A stretch of 64,000 bases of DNA from Macrosoma leucophasiata (GCA_036365455.1 JAWQUS010000007.1:22708001-22772000), one strand, 5' to 3'; positions 20,201 to 28,700 are shown, counted from the first letter of the stretch. Notes: a model not told the origin generated them from the letters alone. Numbers and translations are program-made.

Positions 20201-20842
20201 TTCTGTCATGGGCTTGGGGTATGCATGCATGTTTAAATGTAATATCTATACTCATATCTACCTAGATCATGCATATAAAAACATCAAGTTAGAATACAAA
20301 AACATCAAGTTGTACGGCTCTGTAATTTCCGGCATAGAGGCATAACACGTAATGCCTCAGAAGTGACAGCGCATCTGCATATTGACCTCTGGTCATTATG
20401 TAGGTGTCTATAGGCTGCAGTCATCACTTAGCATCAATGTGAACTGCACGCTTGTTTGCCACTTATATTACATAAAAAAAGATAGGCACGATTATTCGTG
20501 TTTACATACGTATGTATATTCTATTTCTATTATAGCAAAGTACCTAATCAAAAGAAACGAAAAAATCGTTACAGGCGTTTTCAAATTATCGGTGAACATA
20601 CATAAAAACAAGATCCGGACGAATTGAAAACCTCCTTCTTTTTTGAAGTCGGTTAAAAATAAGACTTCTCTAAAACCATACTAAAACCACTATCAGTTAT
20701 AGGTACATGATCTACGCGGAAATAACAAATAAATGATCCAAACTGAATCACAATAAAAAATGCTTATAGAAAAAGAAAAAAATGAGACTTACTTTGTAAT
20801 TCCATTGTTTATATTATTCACATCAGCTTCCGACTTTTTCAT
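8289..20842 (-). CDS. Effector-type caspase, seven exons, 279 residues
   Basis: Cysteine protease of the caspase family, expected to cleave after Asp in apoptosis or related processes in the cytosol. Coding exons in transcript order: 20842-20793, 19171-19040, 18205-18069, 13749-13577, 11518-11395, 10534-10411, 8388-8289. All have AG/GT borders and every junction keeps frame. The p20 part has the S1-pocket Arg in TRHGTDAD (Arg68), catalytic His125 in VILTHGDKG and catalytic Cys166 in FIQACRG. Asp-rich residues 169-185 would be the inter-subunit cleavage loop. The p10 part starts IPSHADFCILYS and includes SFRD (Arg211). There is no CARD or DED: about 50 residues precede the protease core, so the prodomain is short. 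The C terminus KKQMPEAQFTLTKLLKL fits the family. The start ATG is the first codon of the 5' exon (MKKSEADV). Introns hold LINE, SINE and MITE copies, and exon 5 has been partly duplicated (11111-11168). Which named insect caspase it matches was not determined. Confidence 0.92.
8650..8893 (-). mobile_element. 5' half of the AAGGAGATGTTGC MITE, inverted
   Basis: Inverted copy of 17259-17530: TGTACAATACATGGCCGGAG, GCAAACAAAGCTAAATAAGT and TGCCATATTCGCCAAGTTGG occur in reverse order. Ends at TTTGCAACATCACCTTTAGG. Confidence 0.6.
8890..9130 (+). repeat. Interspersed repeat, second copy of 6860-7024
   Basis: Same order of blocks as 6860-7024, with a small internal insertion (about 8988-9017). Confidence 0.6.
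9236..9458. repeat. Fold-back with 46-bp arms
   Basis: Arms 9236-9281 and 9413-9458 are inverted complements at 44 of 46 positions, starting GGCACAGTACAAATATGAAC. The spacer is about 131 bp. It lies in caspase intron 6. Confidence 0.75.
9564..10053 (+). repeat. Head-to-tail pair of 246-bp FamC-like elements
   Basis: The copies at 9564-9809 and 9810-10053 differ at only a few bases. Each starts AGCTGACCCGGCAAACTTCG and ends with GAACAGCAATTGATTT and a TA run. A 155-residue ORF spans both because the unit length is divisible by three and the frame stays open; it is not evidence of a gene. A third, degraded copy starts at 19661. Confidence 0.8.
10071..10395 (+). mobile_element. SINE-1, tRNA-headed
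   Basis: The head has TAGCCTAATGGTAGCAGG (A box) and GGTTCGATTCTC (B box). The body has GATGTCAACAGGCTCGCCAC and ATGGGCCAAAACGTAACC, and the 3' end CTACCCCTTCGGGGATTA. Another long copy is at 31537-31840 and a 3' fragment at 53037-53172. Pol III-type retroposon. Confidence 0.75.
10897..11450. repeat. Tandem duplication carrying half of caspase exon 5
   Basis: 10897-11168 and 11171-11450 are direct repeats differing by a 10-15-bp insertion and a few substitutions, starting CCTTAGACTCAACGATGATG. Each ends, on the right, inside caspase exon 5 sequence. The right copy belongs to the complete exon (11395-11518). The left copy holds a 58-bp exon fragment with its splice donor (11111-11168). Confidence 0.85.
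11597..11875 (+). mobile_element. 279-bp insertion flanked by 26-bp direct repeats, ending in a tRNA-like sequence
   Basis: A perfect 26-bp direct repeat (starting ATTTTTCTTTCCATTTTTCT) lies at 11571-11596 and 11876-11901. The segment between ends with the tRNA-like unit at 11798-11873. The repeats look like a long target-site duplication of a retroposed sequence. Confidence 0.6.
11798..11873 (+). tRNA. tRNA-like cloverleaf, possible tRNA or SINE part (anticodon loop AGA)
   Basis: The 76-nt unit has a perfect 7-bp acceptor stem (GACTTCA/TGAAGTC), a GCTC/GAGC D stem, a T arm GCGAG-TTCGAGT-CTCGT and an anticodon stem with one A-C mismatch around CTAGAAT. The anticodon would read AGA (Ser), but tRNA-Ser should have a long variable arm and this has about five bases. 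Partial relatives of the same unit occur at 17145-17205, 19774-19860 and 20145-20200. A retroposon-derived pseudo-tRNA is therefore more likely than a functional gene. Confidence 0.4.
12080..12815 (+). pseudogene. Non-LTR retrotransposon reverse transcriptase C-terminus, broken
   Basis: Two frames (12088-12393 and 12374-12751) together give the end of a LINE ORF2: LEQVDEIVYLGCAFSKDGRY, then SLRKICGVSLTDHVRNEDVR, LRWFGHIERMS and GCRGPGRPRLTYHDQIGRVL. Relative to the copy at 16625-17005 about 17 bases are missing near 12330, shifting the frame. It is antisense to the caspase, in intron 4. Confidence 0.8.
12843..13035. repeat. Two truncated FamA copies head to head
   Basis: 12843-12910 is the 5' part of FamA (GTGGTAGAGCTGTAGTGACG) on the plus strand. 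12925-13035 is a 3' part on the minus strand (TTCACATTGATGTTAAGTGA). Confidence 0.6.
13036..13576. other. Caspase intron 4, right part; nothing recognised
   Basis: 13195-13500 is somewhat GC-richer, with overlapping short ORFs in two frames. No splice-compatible coding exon or known repeat was identified. Confidence 0.4.
13781..13978 (-). mobile_element. SINE-2, tRNA-headed, next to caspase exon 4
   Basis: On the minus strand the head is GACGACCCGGTTAGTCCAGC..AGGGTTCGATTCTCGCACCG, followed by GGCCTACAGATATTTGTTTC and GGCACCCACGACACAAGTTT, ending CTGTGAGTGTAAGCATA. A second copy is at 29826-30022 and a truncated one at 53255-53345. Its 3' end is about 30 bp from the exon-4 splice acceptor (13750-13751). 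Confidence 0.75.
13979..14640. other. Caspase intron 3 segment
   Basis: 14440-14635 contains degraded FamA 3' pieces in both orientations (GTAGGCTGGAGTCATCACTT and its inverse). The rest is AT-rich with no features seen. Confidence 0.4.
14640..14935 (+). mobile_element. FamA copy, nearly full length
   Basis: Starts GGTGGTAGAGCTCCAGTGAC, with GCATTACCTAATATA, GTTCCGGTCAGGTGGTAATG, GTAATTTCCGGCACA and GGCTGCAGTCATCACTTAAC, and ends with CATA followed by an A run. The A tail marks a retroposon. Other long copies are at 32570-32862 and 36195-36485. Confidence 0.7.
15070..15249 (+). mobile_element. FamA copy, 3' half, with long A tail
   Basis: Begins at GCCCTGTAATTTCCGGCA-type sequence and ends in ACATA plus about 18 A. 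The following MITE starts directly at the tail. Confidence 0.65.
15250..15562. mobile_element. 313-bp MITE with roughly 50-bp terminal inverted repeats
   Basis: Left end CATAGAGCAACGCGGGCCAC is inverted at the right end (GTGGCCCGTGTTGCTCTATG). Inversion continues through the GC-rich CCGCCGCGG part and the GGAGGGTTGCAGCCATA / TATGGCTACTCCCCTCC part. A second copy is at 25784-26076. The interior has no transposase. Confidence 0.8.
15563..15789. other. Unassigned caspase intron 3 segment
   Basis: Open in one plus frame with the adjoining MITE (15476-15877), but no similarity recognised. Confidence 0.3.
15790..16327 (+). repeat. FamC-like element interrupted by a MITE
   Basis: AAGGAATGTTTGTCTGTATG at 15810 and AACGCGCCCAGGATACAGCT ending at about 16325 are the two ends of one old element, separated by the MITE at 15878-16216. 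Confidence 0.5.
15878..16216. mobile_element. 339-bp MITE with TAA target duplication
   Basis: Terminal inverted repeats of about 25 bp: GGGGTCGTTCATAAATTATG on the left and CGTAATTTATGAACGACCCC on the right. TAA flanks both ends, fitting the 3-bp TWA duplications of PIF/Harbinger-type elements. Rich in G runs inside. Confidence 0.75.
16434..16620 (+). repeat. FamC retroposon tail
   Basis: Starts AGCTGTTGCCCGCGGCTTCG, contains CAAAGTCAGCTCTATCACTG and AAAATCGGTTCAGTCGTTTG, and ends ACAGACAGACAGACAGAG..TTATAATATTAAG. A close relative is at 32271-32440. Confidence 0.65.
16625..17005 (+). pseudogene. Second LINE reverse-transcriptase copy with an internal deletion
   Basis: Begins at LVFERDEQRTNARVVVDDAV and runs through GSESWVCRKEHES. 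About 330 bp present in the 12080-12815 copy are then missing, so KEHES joins directly to the 3' end (KVCQNRDVWRSTLSAYPVR). Confidence 0.8.
17259..17733. mobile_element. Complete 475-bp MITE, AAGGAGATGTTGC family
   Basis: AAGGAGATGTTGC at 17259-17273 is inverted as GCAACATCTCCTTT at about 17718-17732. Its 5' half recurs inverted at 8650-8893 and its 3' half at 7290-7490. No coding capacity. Confidence 0.65.
17734..18068. other. Caspase intron 3, proximal part
   Basis: 17775-17900 is GC-rich (GCTAATGCGGCCGCTAGGCG). No gene or known repeat recognised. Confidence 0.3.
18335..18490. repeat. Long hairpin in caspase intron 2
   Basis: Perfect 32-bp arms at 18375-18406 and 18419-18450 (starting GCAGATTTGTATGGAATTGA) leave a 12-nt loop. 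Outside them GTGCCTAGTGCGAGATTT and AATCTCGCACGAGGCAC extend the pairing imperfectly. It may be a short fold-back element or produce a stem-loop RNA. Confidence 0.8.
18491..19039. other. Caspase intron 2 remainder
   Basis: 18860-19025 contains two ACTGGGAATC blocks and a CCCAGTCACCGC..GGTGGCGACTGGG inverted pair near 18939-18970. No gene seen. Confidence 0.4.
19272..19555 (-). mobile_element. FamA copy, minus strand
   Basis: The inverse of the FamA layout: T run, GTGGGAAACAAGCATGCAGTT..TTGATGTTAAGTGATGACTG at the left, and CTACCACCAGTAAAAAA at the right. In caspase intron 1. Confidence 0.65.
19661..19765 (+). repeat. Degraded FamC-like element
   Basis: AGCTGACCCGGCAAACTTCG through GAAATTGTGG-like sequence matches the first 100 bp of 9564-9809, then diverges. 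Confidence 0.6.
19774..19835. repeat. Head-to-head tRNA-like arms forming a 24-bp inverted repeat
   Basis: CAGTCCAGCCGCTTTACCAC at 19774 is inverted exactly at 19812-19835, with a 14-bp spacer. The arms resemble the D/anticodon region of the tRNA-like unit at 11798. A B box (GCAGGTTCGATTCC) follows at about 19841. Confidence 0.7.
19860..20130 (+). repeat. Fragment of the repeat seen in full at 40010-40620
   Basis: GAAATGATATTAACACATCC, TATCCGCGCGTTGCATGTAG, TTTTTATTCTACCACTTTGTCGG-type sequence and TTCCTTGTTT..GAAACCCTA are shared with 40330-40620. Confidence 0.6.
20315..20480 (+). mobile_element. FamA copy, 3' half
   Basis: GGCTCTGTAATTTCCGGCAT through GGCTGCAGTCATCACTTAGC and an A-tailed end at about 20478. 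Confidence 0.65.
20481..20792. other. Caspase intron 1 near exon 1
   Basis: 20620-20660 has CCTCCTTCTTTTTTGAAGTCGGTT, a short sequence I associate with lepidopteran repeats. Otherwise nothing seen. Confidence 0.3.
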
Positions 20843-21454
20843 TTTAAACTGTTTCACTTATTTATGGAACACGTAACCCAAAGTTTTGTTAACTTTTAGT
20901 ACTGACAATCAGAGCAATCGATTTTCTACATAGAATGTATGCAATTCCACTTGGTGTGATATCTGATAAATGGTATCGAGAGATAATGTCCACAAAGGGC
21001 TGCGATATGTTATCAACAGTACGACGACATAGTCATATAAACAACATACATAAGTGGGTTCTAGCAACATCGAGATACCTCTATATATATCTACTCACAA
21101 AAAAATCAATAGATATTATAACGATCGTAAAAACACTCAAAATGATAAGAATCGATAAATTATGAAAATGGCGCTAAAGCATTTTCTTAATTATAAAATA
21201 ATCAAGCCGGTAGGTACTTAGATATCTAAATAAATTAAGAATTTTTGAAGTGATAACTACTTTAGCGGCGTTGTGTAGGTACTATTCATGATGGGTAAAA
21301 ATGTTACAACTCGCGTCAGGCCACGTGACCTTATCGAAAATCCGTAAGATGGAGGGAGACCGCGGCCGGGCGCGGCGTATAGGAGAGGAAGTATTCCCCT
21401 CACTTTCTACCGCACGGCGAAAACTTATGCCTACGTCTGCTATTTCGTTTAGAC
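20843..21454. other. Caspase upstream region
   Basis: The caspase 5' UTR and promoter should lie here, but no clear TATA or initiator was picked out. ORFs in this stretch have no recognisable product. Confidence 0.3.
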
Positions 21455-21645
21455 TAGTGATTCCCAAAGTGGTCCATATAGACCCCCTGGGATCCATGGG
21501 AGACTCGATGGGGGTCTACGTAGGCGTGAATAAAATTTGGAAATATGGGAATGTGATACCAGAAATTTTATAATTTTTTAGTGTTTACGGAAACCAAAAA
21601 AAAATTGAAAAGGGTCTACAAGAAAAAATAGTTTGGGAACCTCTG
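21455..21645. mobile_element. 191-bp hAT-type MITE
   Basis: Ends TAGTGATTCCCAAA and TTTGGGAACCTCTG are inverted and match the hAT terminal pattern. The 8-bp flanks GTTTAGAC (21447-21454) and GTTTAAAC (21646-21653) agree at 7 of 8 positions, as expected for a hAT target duplication. Internal GGTCCATATAGACCCC is itself palindromic. Confidence 0.8.
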
Positions 21646-21739
21646 GTTTAAACAGTCGTAGGGCGCTTGTAATTTTCGTGTATGTTTGTGTTACAGCGTG
21701 CTGCTTTGAAACTAATTTGGCATTCCTTCGTTCAATATC

Positions 21740-21920
21740 AATAATTTCTGGCACAGAGGCACAACTTTGGCCTCCGGAGTAGCAAGGCATCTTCATCTAC
21801 ATTGAAATCTCTTGTTTTTATGTAGGTTATTGTAGATGTTTAGGTACATATAAGCTGCAGTGTTCATTTCCCAACAATGGGAACTATAGGTTTGTTTGGC
21901 AATTCATAACAAAATAAAAT
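21740..21920 (+). repeat. Degraded FamA fragment
   Basis: AATTTCTGGCACAGAGGCAC, TAGCAAGGCATCTTCATC and AGCTGCAGTGTTCATTTCCC keep the FamA order at low similarity. Confidence 0.45.
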
Positions 21921-22747
21921 CTAAAATAAACTAGGAGTTTCCTACCAGTATGAAGAAGCAATCCAAGTAGGTACCTATCTAATAGTAAATTGCCTGAACA
22001 GTGAAACGAAAAAGGTACTATGTCCATAAATTGGCTAGCCCTCAAAATAGTAGTAAGTAGCGAATTAAGAGAAGGGTTAGATTAGGTTAGTCCACCGATA
22101 AATTTCATTTATTTATTTCTTTTTTGTTTGTATTTAACTGTGCGTCTCCCATTACTGGATTCTGGCAGAATTACCCTTAGTTTTGGGTAGTAGCCATTAA
22201 TTATAATAAAGAAGAAGAGAAGGGTTCATGGCCGAATACTCAAACGTCACTCAATTTTAAGCAACCCTCAAATATGCGCTATCTCGATCGTTTGAACGTG
22301 TTTTATAAAGACAGAAGACTTTTAAGTCCGACTTAGATTTGAGTGACGTTTGAGTATTGGCCGTGGCGATTATGGCATATCCCCCCTTATGGGGAGGCTT
22401 TGGTCCAGCAGTGGACATCTTTCGGCTGATATGACCCGCTCTCCTCTTCTCTGGGCTCCACACAGTCCCATTCAAAAGTTCATGGGTGAAAAGGGAGGCA
22501 TTTCTCCCTCTTCCCAATAGTTAACCCCTCTCCCCTAACCCCTCTCCACTCACCCCAAAGAAAAGTTTTAAAATTGCTTAATTAGCAAATTTAGGTGATC
22601 TGTAGGATCATATATAATGTCAATGTTCACCTTTAGAGCTTAACTGGTCCCCAGGATAACTGACTAGCGACACCCTAACAAAAGTTTCTGGGTGCGGTAC
22701 GACGCGACTATCGTGGGATATGCACAGTTGTGACACCCGTAAACTTA
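21921..22747. other. Caspase-Asteroid intergenic region
   Basis: 22370-22435 is an RTE LINE 3' end (GGGGAGGCTTTGGTCCAGCA). 22205-22350 has two inverted pieces around CAAACGTCACTCAATTTTAA and TTGAGTGACGTTTGAGTATT. No gene seen. Confidence 0.4.
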
Positions 22748-22892
22748 CCCCTTATTCATAAACGTATTTTTAGCTAAAGTGTTGCTAATCTCTCCTTTGT
22801 CTTTTTCTATCCTGCACATTTGACAATGCAACTGACAAAGACAAAGCATTCTATAGCTCAAACGTATCTAATGTATGTTTATGAGTAAGGGG
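22748..22892. mobile_element. 145-bp MITE
   Basis: CCCCTTATTCATAAACGTAT is inverted at the right end (ATGTTTATGAGTAAGGGG). The inverted copy at 29452-29597 has the same interior (TTTGACAATGCAACTGACAA). Confidence 0.75.
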
Positions 22893-23102
22893 TTTAGGAT
22901 AAAAAAATATATATTGTGAAATTTTGAAATATAGATACATTACAGCATATTATGAAAGATACAGTGACACATTTCCTTTGACATCAACATTACTGTACTA
23001 TTTGAGTCACTAAGTCACTATGAATACTGGGGTTTCATTCCAAGAACTTATCAGTGACATACCTATAAGAGCAAATCAAAAGCAATACAAACATAAATAC
23101 AC

Positions 23103-23318
23103 TAGCGGGCCCGCCAGACGTTTTTCTGCATGTAATTTCAAGCGATTAAGCAGTATAGATAAATAACCTAGATACAGACTGTAGCAAATATAAACCATCT
23201 AGAGCGAAACCCAAACGCATACAATTTTTTAAAATAAAAATCATTCAAATCGGTCCAGCCATTTAAGAGGGAGTTCAGTGATATACACATGCCGTAGAAT
23301 TATATATATAAAGATATA
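23103..23318 (+). repeat. FamC-like retroposon tail
   Basis: ACTAGCGGGCCCGCCAGACG at the start, TTCAAATCGGTCCAGCCATT internally, and a TATATATAAAGATATA end. It lies in the 3' flank of Asteroid. Confidence 0.5.
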
Positions 23319-23371
23319 TATTGTACAAAACAAAACAATTCAAGATCAATTAACACATGATGATCCTTACT

Positions 23372-25561
23372 TTATATCACCACTTCAGATTCAAAGCCTT
23401 TCATTATAAAAGATATTTCATTATCATCAACATTTTTCTTTCTCCTTGACCTCTTTTTCTTATTCAATGACTGTATGGTTGTCAATTTCATTTCTTGAAT
23501 CATTTTATTTAAAAGTTTCCATATGCTTCTATAAAATGTTAACACAGTGGTTGCGCCTTTAAGATATTGTTCTATAAATGCACTGGGATTTATTTGATTC
23601 TCTAGTTTTAGCGCTATATTGTAAATTAATGTTCCATTATAACATTTAGAATATATTGTACTCTCATATAGCTCACCACACAGTGTGTTCAAACTGTTAA
23701 TTTGTTGCAAACAGCATTGGAATTGAGCAAAAGAATGCGTCCGTTTCACATCATAACTTCTTGGTTTCTTTTTTATACTGTCATCCATTTCGAAATGCTT
23801 CAATAAGACACTTGCTGCTAACAAGCAATCCTCATATTGTACTTTATTTTTATTTAACAATAATTCTTCTTCTGCTATACTTGAAGACCTATTTTTCATC
23901 GATTGTAGAATTTTTGAATACTTATTATTAAAAAAATTATGTCCTCTAAAAGTGCCAGTCTTCTCGTCAATAACCGTTAAAGTTATGTAGCTTATTATCA
24001 AACTGTGGACATTGGCTAAAGGAACATTGCAATTCGCTATCCAATACAAAATAGCTATGGTTAATAATCTAAAACTGGAAGGTAGCAAATCAACATCACT
24101 CAGATCCAAATTTTCAAGTTTCTGTGTAATAAAATGATGAAATAACATCCTTAATTCCTCAGATGATAATTCGTTAAATGGCCTTTCTATTAGTCTTGGT
24201 ATTGCATACTCTTTCCCAATCATCATTCTATGGTAATTACAATCTTGTTCTCTGCTGACATAAATAAATGTTTCTTGGCTGAAATCTGTGAGAATATCAA
24301 ATGCATACCTCATTATGGGAAGGGCACAAAGAAAAGAATCACTATCAGTATAGTCTTCTGCTTGTGGACAACAAAAATACAAATGATGGGTGTAAAGGTT
24401 GAAGTAGGCAGGAAGGATGGTTTTGTTCCGAATACCTTCCACAAACCAATCACAAATATCATCATTATCTTCAGTCTCATTCACATCAGATGATGATTCA
24501 TTGGACTTGCTGTCATCATCAGAACCTTCATCGCCATCTAGTATGTTTTCATCATTAATATCAGCATCTGATACACTTATTTCTTCATCAGGCATTTTTA
24601 AATCAATTGGTTCTGTGATTTGTGAATCAGACAGGCCAAAATATTTCAGTGATTTACAATCTGTTCTATGATAACCTTCAACGCTTTTTTTAATAATGTA
24701 AAATACTCTGTCTTTTTGTTTCTTTTTAAGCCGTCCCAATATTTTCGATATAGCAGAATCTAAAGTTTCATTTTGCAAGAAATTAAACAAACCGTGAATA
24801 CATCTTTGTTGGTCATTTTGTTTCTTCTTACTTTTAGGTAGTTTAAGTTGGGAGAAGAACTTACGGAACACTTTTTTCTCTACGTAATCATTGCCAAGTA
24901 ATGTTGCGAGGAGCGGGAGTAGTTCTTGCTTGAGACCACCAAAATGTTGAATCAGATAATCTACTTTGTATAACTTACATTCAATTGCATTAACTTTGCT
25001 TCCATTTTTTTCTATGGGTTTTGATTTTATATCGATGGTGTTGAATGGAATATAGAGGACATTATATATGAAAAAGTCAGAGTCATAGCTCAGTACTGGA
25101 CAGTCGAGATGCCTGGCTAATGCAGCTATTTCATCATCCGCTTCAAATTCACAGGTGGTATAAGCAACATCAATTTCGGTGAGGACTTCTTTGAAAACAT
25201 CCCGGAGAAGAAGTGGAAATATTTGCCGGCTTCCCTGAGTAACTGGATCGAGGCGAGCAGCCCCGTGGATCTTCGAGCGTAGGCGGCTGTATGCTGTTCG
25301 CAACTTTCTAGTCTCATAGCTCCCGTCGAAAACCACATATGAGATTATGTTACATCTCTTCAGGGTTTTGAAAAATTGCTTCACATAGAGCGCATACTTG
25401 TCGTAATCACCGCCGAATGCTGAGAAACAGTTGAGTGATCGGTACAATTGTGCACATAAACTGTTACCGTCTATCACCAACGGCGTATCGTGGAGATAGT
25501 GAATATGCAAAAATACATTTTGTTTGTAGTTGATGTACGTCGTCAATCCACGGACTCCCAT
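23372..25561 (-). CDS. ast: Asteroid homologue, XPG-N/PIN-like protein, 729 residues
   Basis: Single-exon ORF. The N terminus MGVRGLTTYI plus VIDGNSLCAQ (29-38), VVFDGS (76-81), the acidic cluster CEFEADDEIA (137-146), LSYDSDFF (157-164) and LLPLLATLLGNDY (214-226) lay out an FEN1/XPG-like nuclease fold. In the family these acidic residues coordinate metal; activity of Asteroid proteins is not established. Residues 323-370 are strongly acidic and the C terminus is basic (KKKRSRRKKN), so nuclear location is plausible. In Drosophila, asteroid was named for genetic interaction with EGFR signalling. The length is close to the fly protein. The start is the family-typical MGV(R)GL. It is divergent from La with a 3.4-kb gap. 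The only intron-less large gene on the minus strand here; no frameshift or stop. Confidence 0.93.
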   Translation of the reverse strand: MGVRGLTTYINYKQNVFLHIHYLHDTPLVIDGNSLCAQLYRSLNCFSAFGGDYDKYALYVKQFFKTLKRCNIISYVVFDGSYETRKLRTAYSRLRSKIHGAARLDPVTQGSRQIFPLLLRDVFKEVLTEIDVAYTTCEFEADDEIAALARHLDCPVLSYDSDFFIYNVLYIPFNTIDIKSKPIEKNGSKVNAIECKLYKVDYLIQHFGGLKQELLPLLATLLGNDYVEKKVFRKFFSQLKLPKSKKKQNDQQRCIHGLFNFLQNETLDSAISKILGRLKKKQKDRVFYIIKKSVEGYHRTDCKSLKYFGLSDSQITEPIDLKMPDEEISVSDADINDENILDGDEGSDDDSKSNESSSDVNETEDNDDICDWFVEGIRNKTILPAYFNLYTHHLYFCCPQAEDYTDSDSFLCALPIMRYAFDILTDFSQETFIYVSREQDCNYHRMMIGKEYAIPRLIERPFNELSSEELRMLFHHFITQKLENLDLSDVDLLPSSFRLLTIAILYWIANCNVPLANVHSLIISYITLTVIDEKTGTFRGHNFFNNKYSKILQSMKNRSSSIAEEELLLNKNKVQYEDCLLAASVLLKHFEMDDSIKKKPRSYDVKRTHSFAQFQCCLQQINSLNTLCGELYESTIYSKCYNGTLIYNIALKLENQINPSAFIEQYLKGATTVLTFYRSIWKLLNKMIQEMKLTTIQSLNKKKRSRRKKNVDDNEISFIMKGFESEVVI

Positions 25562-25783
25562 AGCTTAAATTGGCATTTATCAAATCTATCGAAATTTGTA
25601 TACAACAGTATGAATTTTTGTAAGTGATTTACATATACTTTTCTGGGATTGATTTTACTTCAATTAGTTTATTTACTTTTTTAGGTTACCTTTCATTACT
25701 CATTTCACGTTTATGTCAAAAATTGGGGAAAAAAATCGATATGTCAAAGTATCGATATTTTTTTGAAAATAGTCGATTTATAT

Positions 25784-26076
25784 CATACAGCAACTCGGCC
25801 CATCGGTCACGGCGGACTGGAGGGGAGTAGCCATAGCGTTTATTACCGATGCAAAACAGTCTGTCATTTTTTGAGGAGAGAAATGCGTGCGACATACACG
25901 CACTCTAAAAAAATCGTCTATTACTACACAAATCACACCTTGACTTTAACGAAATACAGAAACAATTTCACGCACACATTTAAAAATCTAGGCGACAGGT
26001 ATAGGCTCATTTGGGCTTGTACTTTGACAGAGGGGAAAGCCTGCATATGGCTACTCCCCTCCAGTGTTGCTCTATG
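25784..26076. mobile_element. 293-bp MITE, second copy of the 15250 family
   Basis: Shares AGCCATAGCGTTTATTACCG, TGCAAAACAGTCTGTCATTT and TATGGCTACTCCCCTCCAGT with 15250-15562 and ends in GTTGCTCTATG. It lacks the GC-rich part of the right inverted repeat. It lies 220 bp upstream of the Asteroid start codon. Confidence 0.75.
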
Positions 26077-28700
26077 ATATATATCGGCGATATTTTTTCC
26101 GCGATATTACGATTTTTGATATTGTTTTTTGGCATTGAGCTCATCAATGTTTTTTGGATATCAAAATCGATATTTTCTTTTAATATTTTACATATCGCAC
26201 CTTTAGAATTGAAGTGGCATCTATCAGAAAATTAAGAAAATGACTTTTGTACATCAGGCGACTTAAAAACATGTAACCTATTTAATTTACGGCATAATTT
26301 GATAGATTGCATGTTAAACTATTAAGAACTACTATTAAATTATTGATAATTTGATAGATTACATGTGTTTAAGTTGCATGATGTTTATACGTCATTTTCT
26401 TATTTTTTTGAGATATGCCGTTTCAACTCTAAAGGTTTGATATGGAGGCCCAGTAGCGTCACGCTACGAGCAAAACAAGGTCCTCAGGTTAAATTGATGT
26501 CAAAACAAACAGTAAAACAGATTAATATCGCTTATTGGGCTGAGCAAAATATATCGATATATCAAAATATCAATATTTCGATTTAATTGAAAAATATCGA
26601 TACGATATATATCGATATTTTTATATATTTAGGGTAACCTCACCTACATGTAACTCGCAGATATATTTTTTTACTCTAGATAAGGAAATTCAAAGAAATT
26701 TCGTTATCTAGAGCTACTATTGCCGTAACGTTTGAATTTCTAATAACAACCGTTTAGTCTGTAGGGGGGGGGGAGGACACTTGAGTCTAACGAAAGGAGA
26801 TCAGCCAAAATGGTACATAGATTGTACATGAACAAAAACTTTACATAAAAATTGTGCGCAAAGAGCTGTAAATATTTCAGTTTAATATTATACTGAAAAC
26901 CACCGGAAAAGTATTTAAAACAGTTTTTGAAAAAATCTGTACTTTTGATATTTATGATGGCGTAGAAAGGAACGTAACGAAATGTAATGGCGTAGAATAT
27001 AATTATTGTATCCGAAAGTATCGATTAATCATATTAAAAAAAATCGGTTACATAATAAATAGAAAAATAAGTGAAAGTACACCTTAGATTTCATTTTAAT
27101 TTGCCAACAACCAGATGAGGATTTAATGAAATACATTCATTTAGGTTTTAAAATCAACACAAAAGACTAAGTGACCCGATCAATGGATCGATATTCTTTA
27201 ACATCGATATTTTGTGACAGCCGCCTATGTTGACACATCCTTTTTTGACGCTTAGATATGTCACCTCATGTCTGTCACGTCATTGATGATTGACGTCACG
27301 TCATTCACTTGGCGTTCTGTGACTTCTCTGTGTTTTGACTACTGGCTTGTTTATGTGCTTGTTGAAACGAATTTCGAGTGCCTTTGCGATTTGGAATACG
27401 TAGGTAGTGCTAGAGGTTTCTGTTCAAGTCAGTTGACCGTGTTCGTTAGTTTTTCTGTAAACAATTTATTATAATCTGCCAATGCTGACTGGAGTTTGCC
27501 AAAAAAAAGTGCTCGATGTCCAGTGAAAAGCATTCATAGGTAGGTATTTGAGGATACAAACGTGATTATTTAGTGTACAAATCACTTTCTTAGCGATAAT
27601 AGCAATCTACAAACCGTCAATTTTAAATTAGCGCCTATTAGTACGAAAATAAAAAAAAATATGGCGGGTAAAACGATTTCATTCTTACAATTTTTAAATT
27701 GGTATATCTCATGAACCCCACGCGTCAACAAAGTGAAATATGTTTTAAATAGTAGTATATGTACTAATGTCTGAGGACGAAATTTTTTAATGATGTACAA
27801 TTATGTACCAATTCCCCATACAAAGTGGCGGATCTCATTTGCACTTTAAAGCTTACTATGTAACGAACAGTTAACTAAATCGAAAAATGATGTTAGGACA
27901 CCCATACTATTTTATAAAAATCTATCCAACGATACTACACACTATTTGGAAATCGAAAATAAAAAAATATGTTCTCGAAAACTATCACACTTAAGTTGGC
28001 CTTGCAAGTTTGCGAGTAATAGTCGATCAAATGTACTTTACTCGAAAATTTCGAACAAATCCTTACAAAATATGTATTTTTTTATTTCATCTTTTACTCT
28101 GTAACTACGGAACCCTACACTGCGCGAGGCCCGACATGCACTTGACCGGTTTTTTTTTGTTTTTACGGAATGGATTCGAAACTTATTCAGCCAATATTCA
28201 TTTATTTTCATTCTTCATTTCTGAGCCAAAGTGCAATCCATAAAAAGTTCTCTTATTTTCTCTACTTCTATCTTAATATATTATTTAAGATTTTGAAAAT
28301 ATTTTATGATTATAATAAGATTGGCTAAAAAGAATTCGAATCCACCGTAAAATAAATTTTAAAAAAAACTCGACGTCAGGGTTGCCATGTTTCTAAAATT
28401 ATTGCTAAAGTGTGCGTAATTTATATTGGGAAGGTATTTTATTCACGTTAAACATAAATAATATTACGATTAATGTTATTACACTTATTACAATAAAAAT
28501 TAAATGGAGATGTAGAGATTAAAGTACAATTATTATTAAAATTATTGTACATACCGATTGAAAAGTAAAATATTTCAATACATAATTTTTCTATTGAAAT
28601 ACTTATTCTTGACCAGTGATGTGAATTAGAGTGGAGAATAAATCATCACCTTCAACCAAAAAACAATAATGTAAAAGTATTATTGATTTTTTCAATCTCC
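26077..28700. other. Asteroid-La intergenic region
   Basis: 26080-26640 is rich in ATCGAT/ATATCGAT motifs without coding potential. 26690-26800 and 27890-28160 are pieces of the repeat at 40010-40620, the latter inverted (CTACGGAACCCTACACTGCG). 27240-27480 contains clustered TGACGTCA-like motifs (GATTGACGTCACGTCATTCA). No gene seen. Confidence 0.45.
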
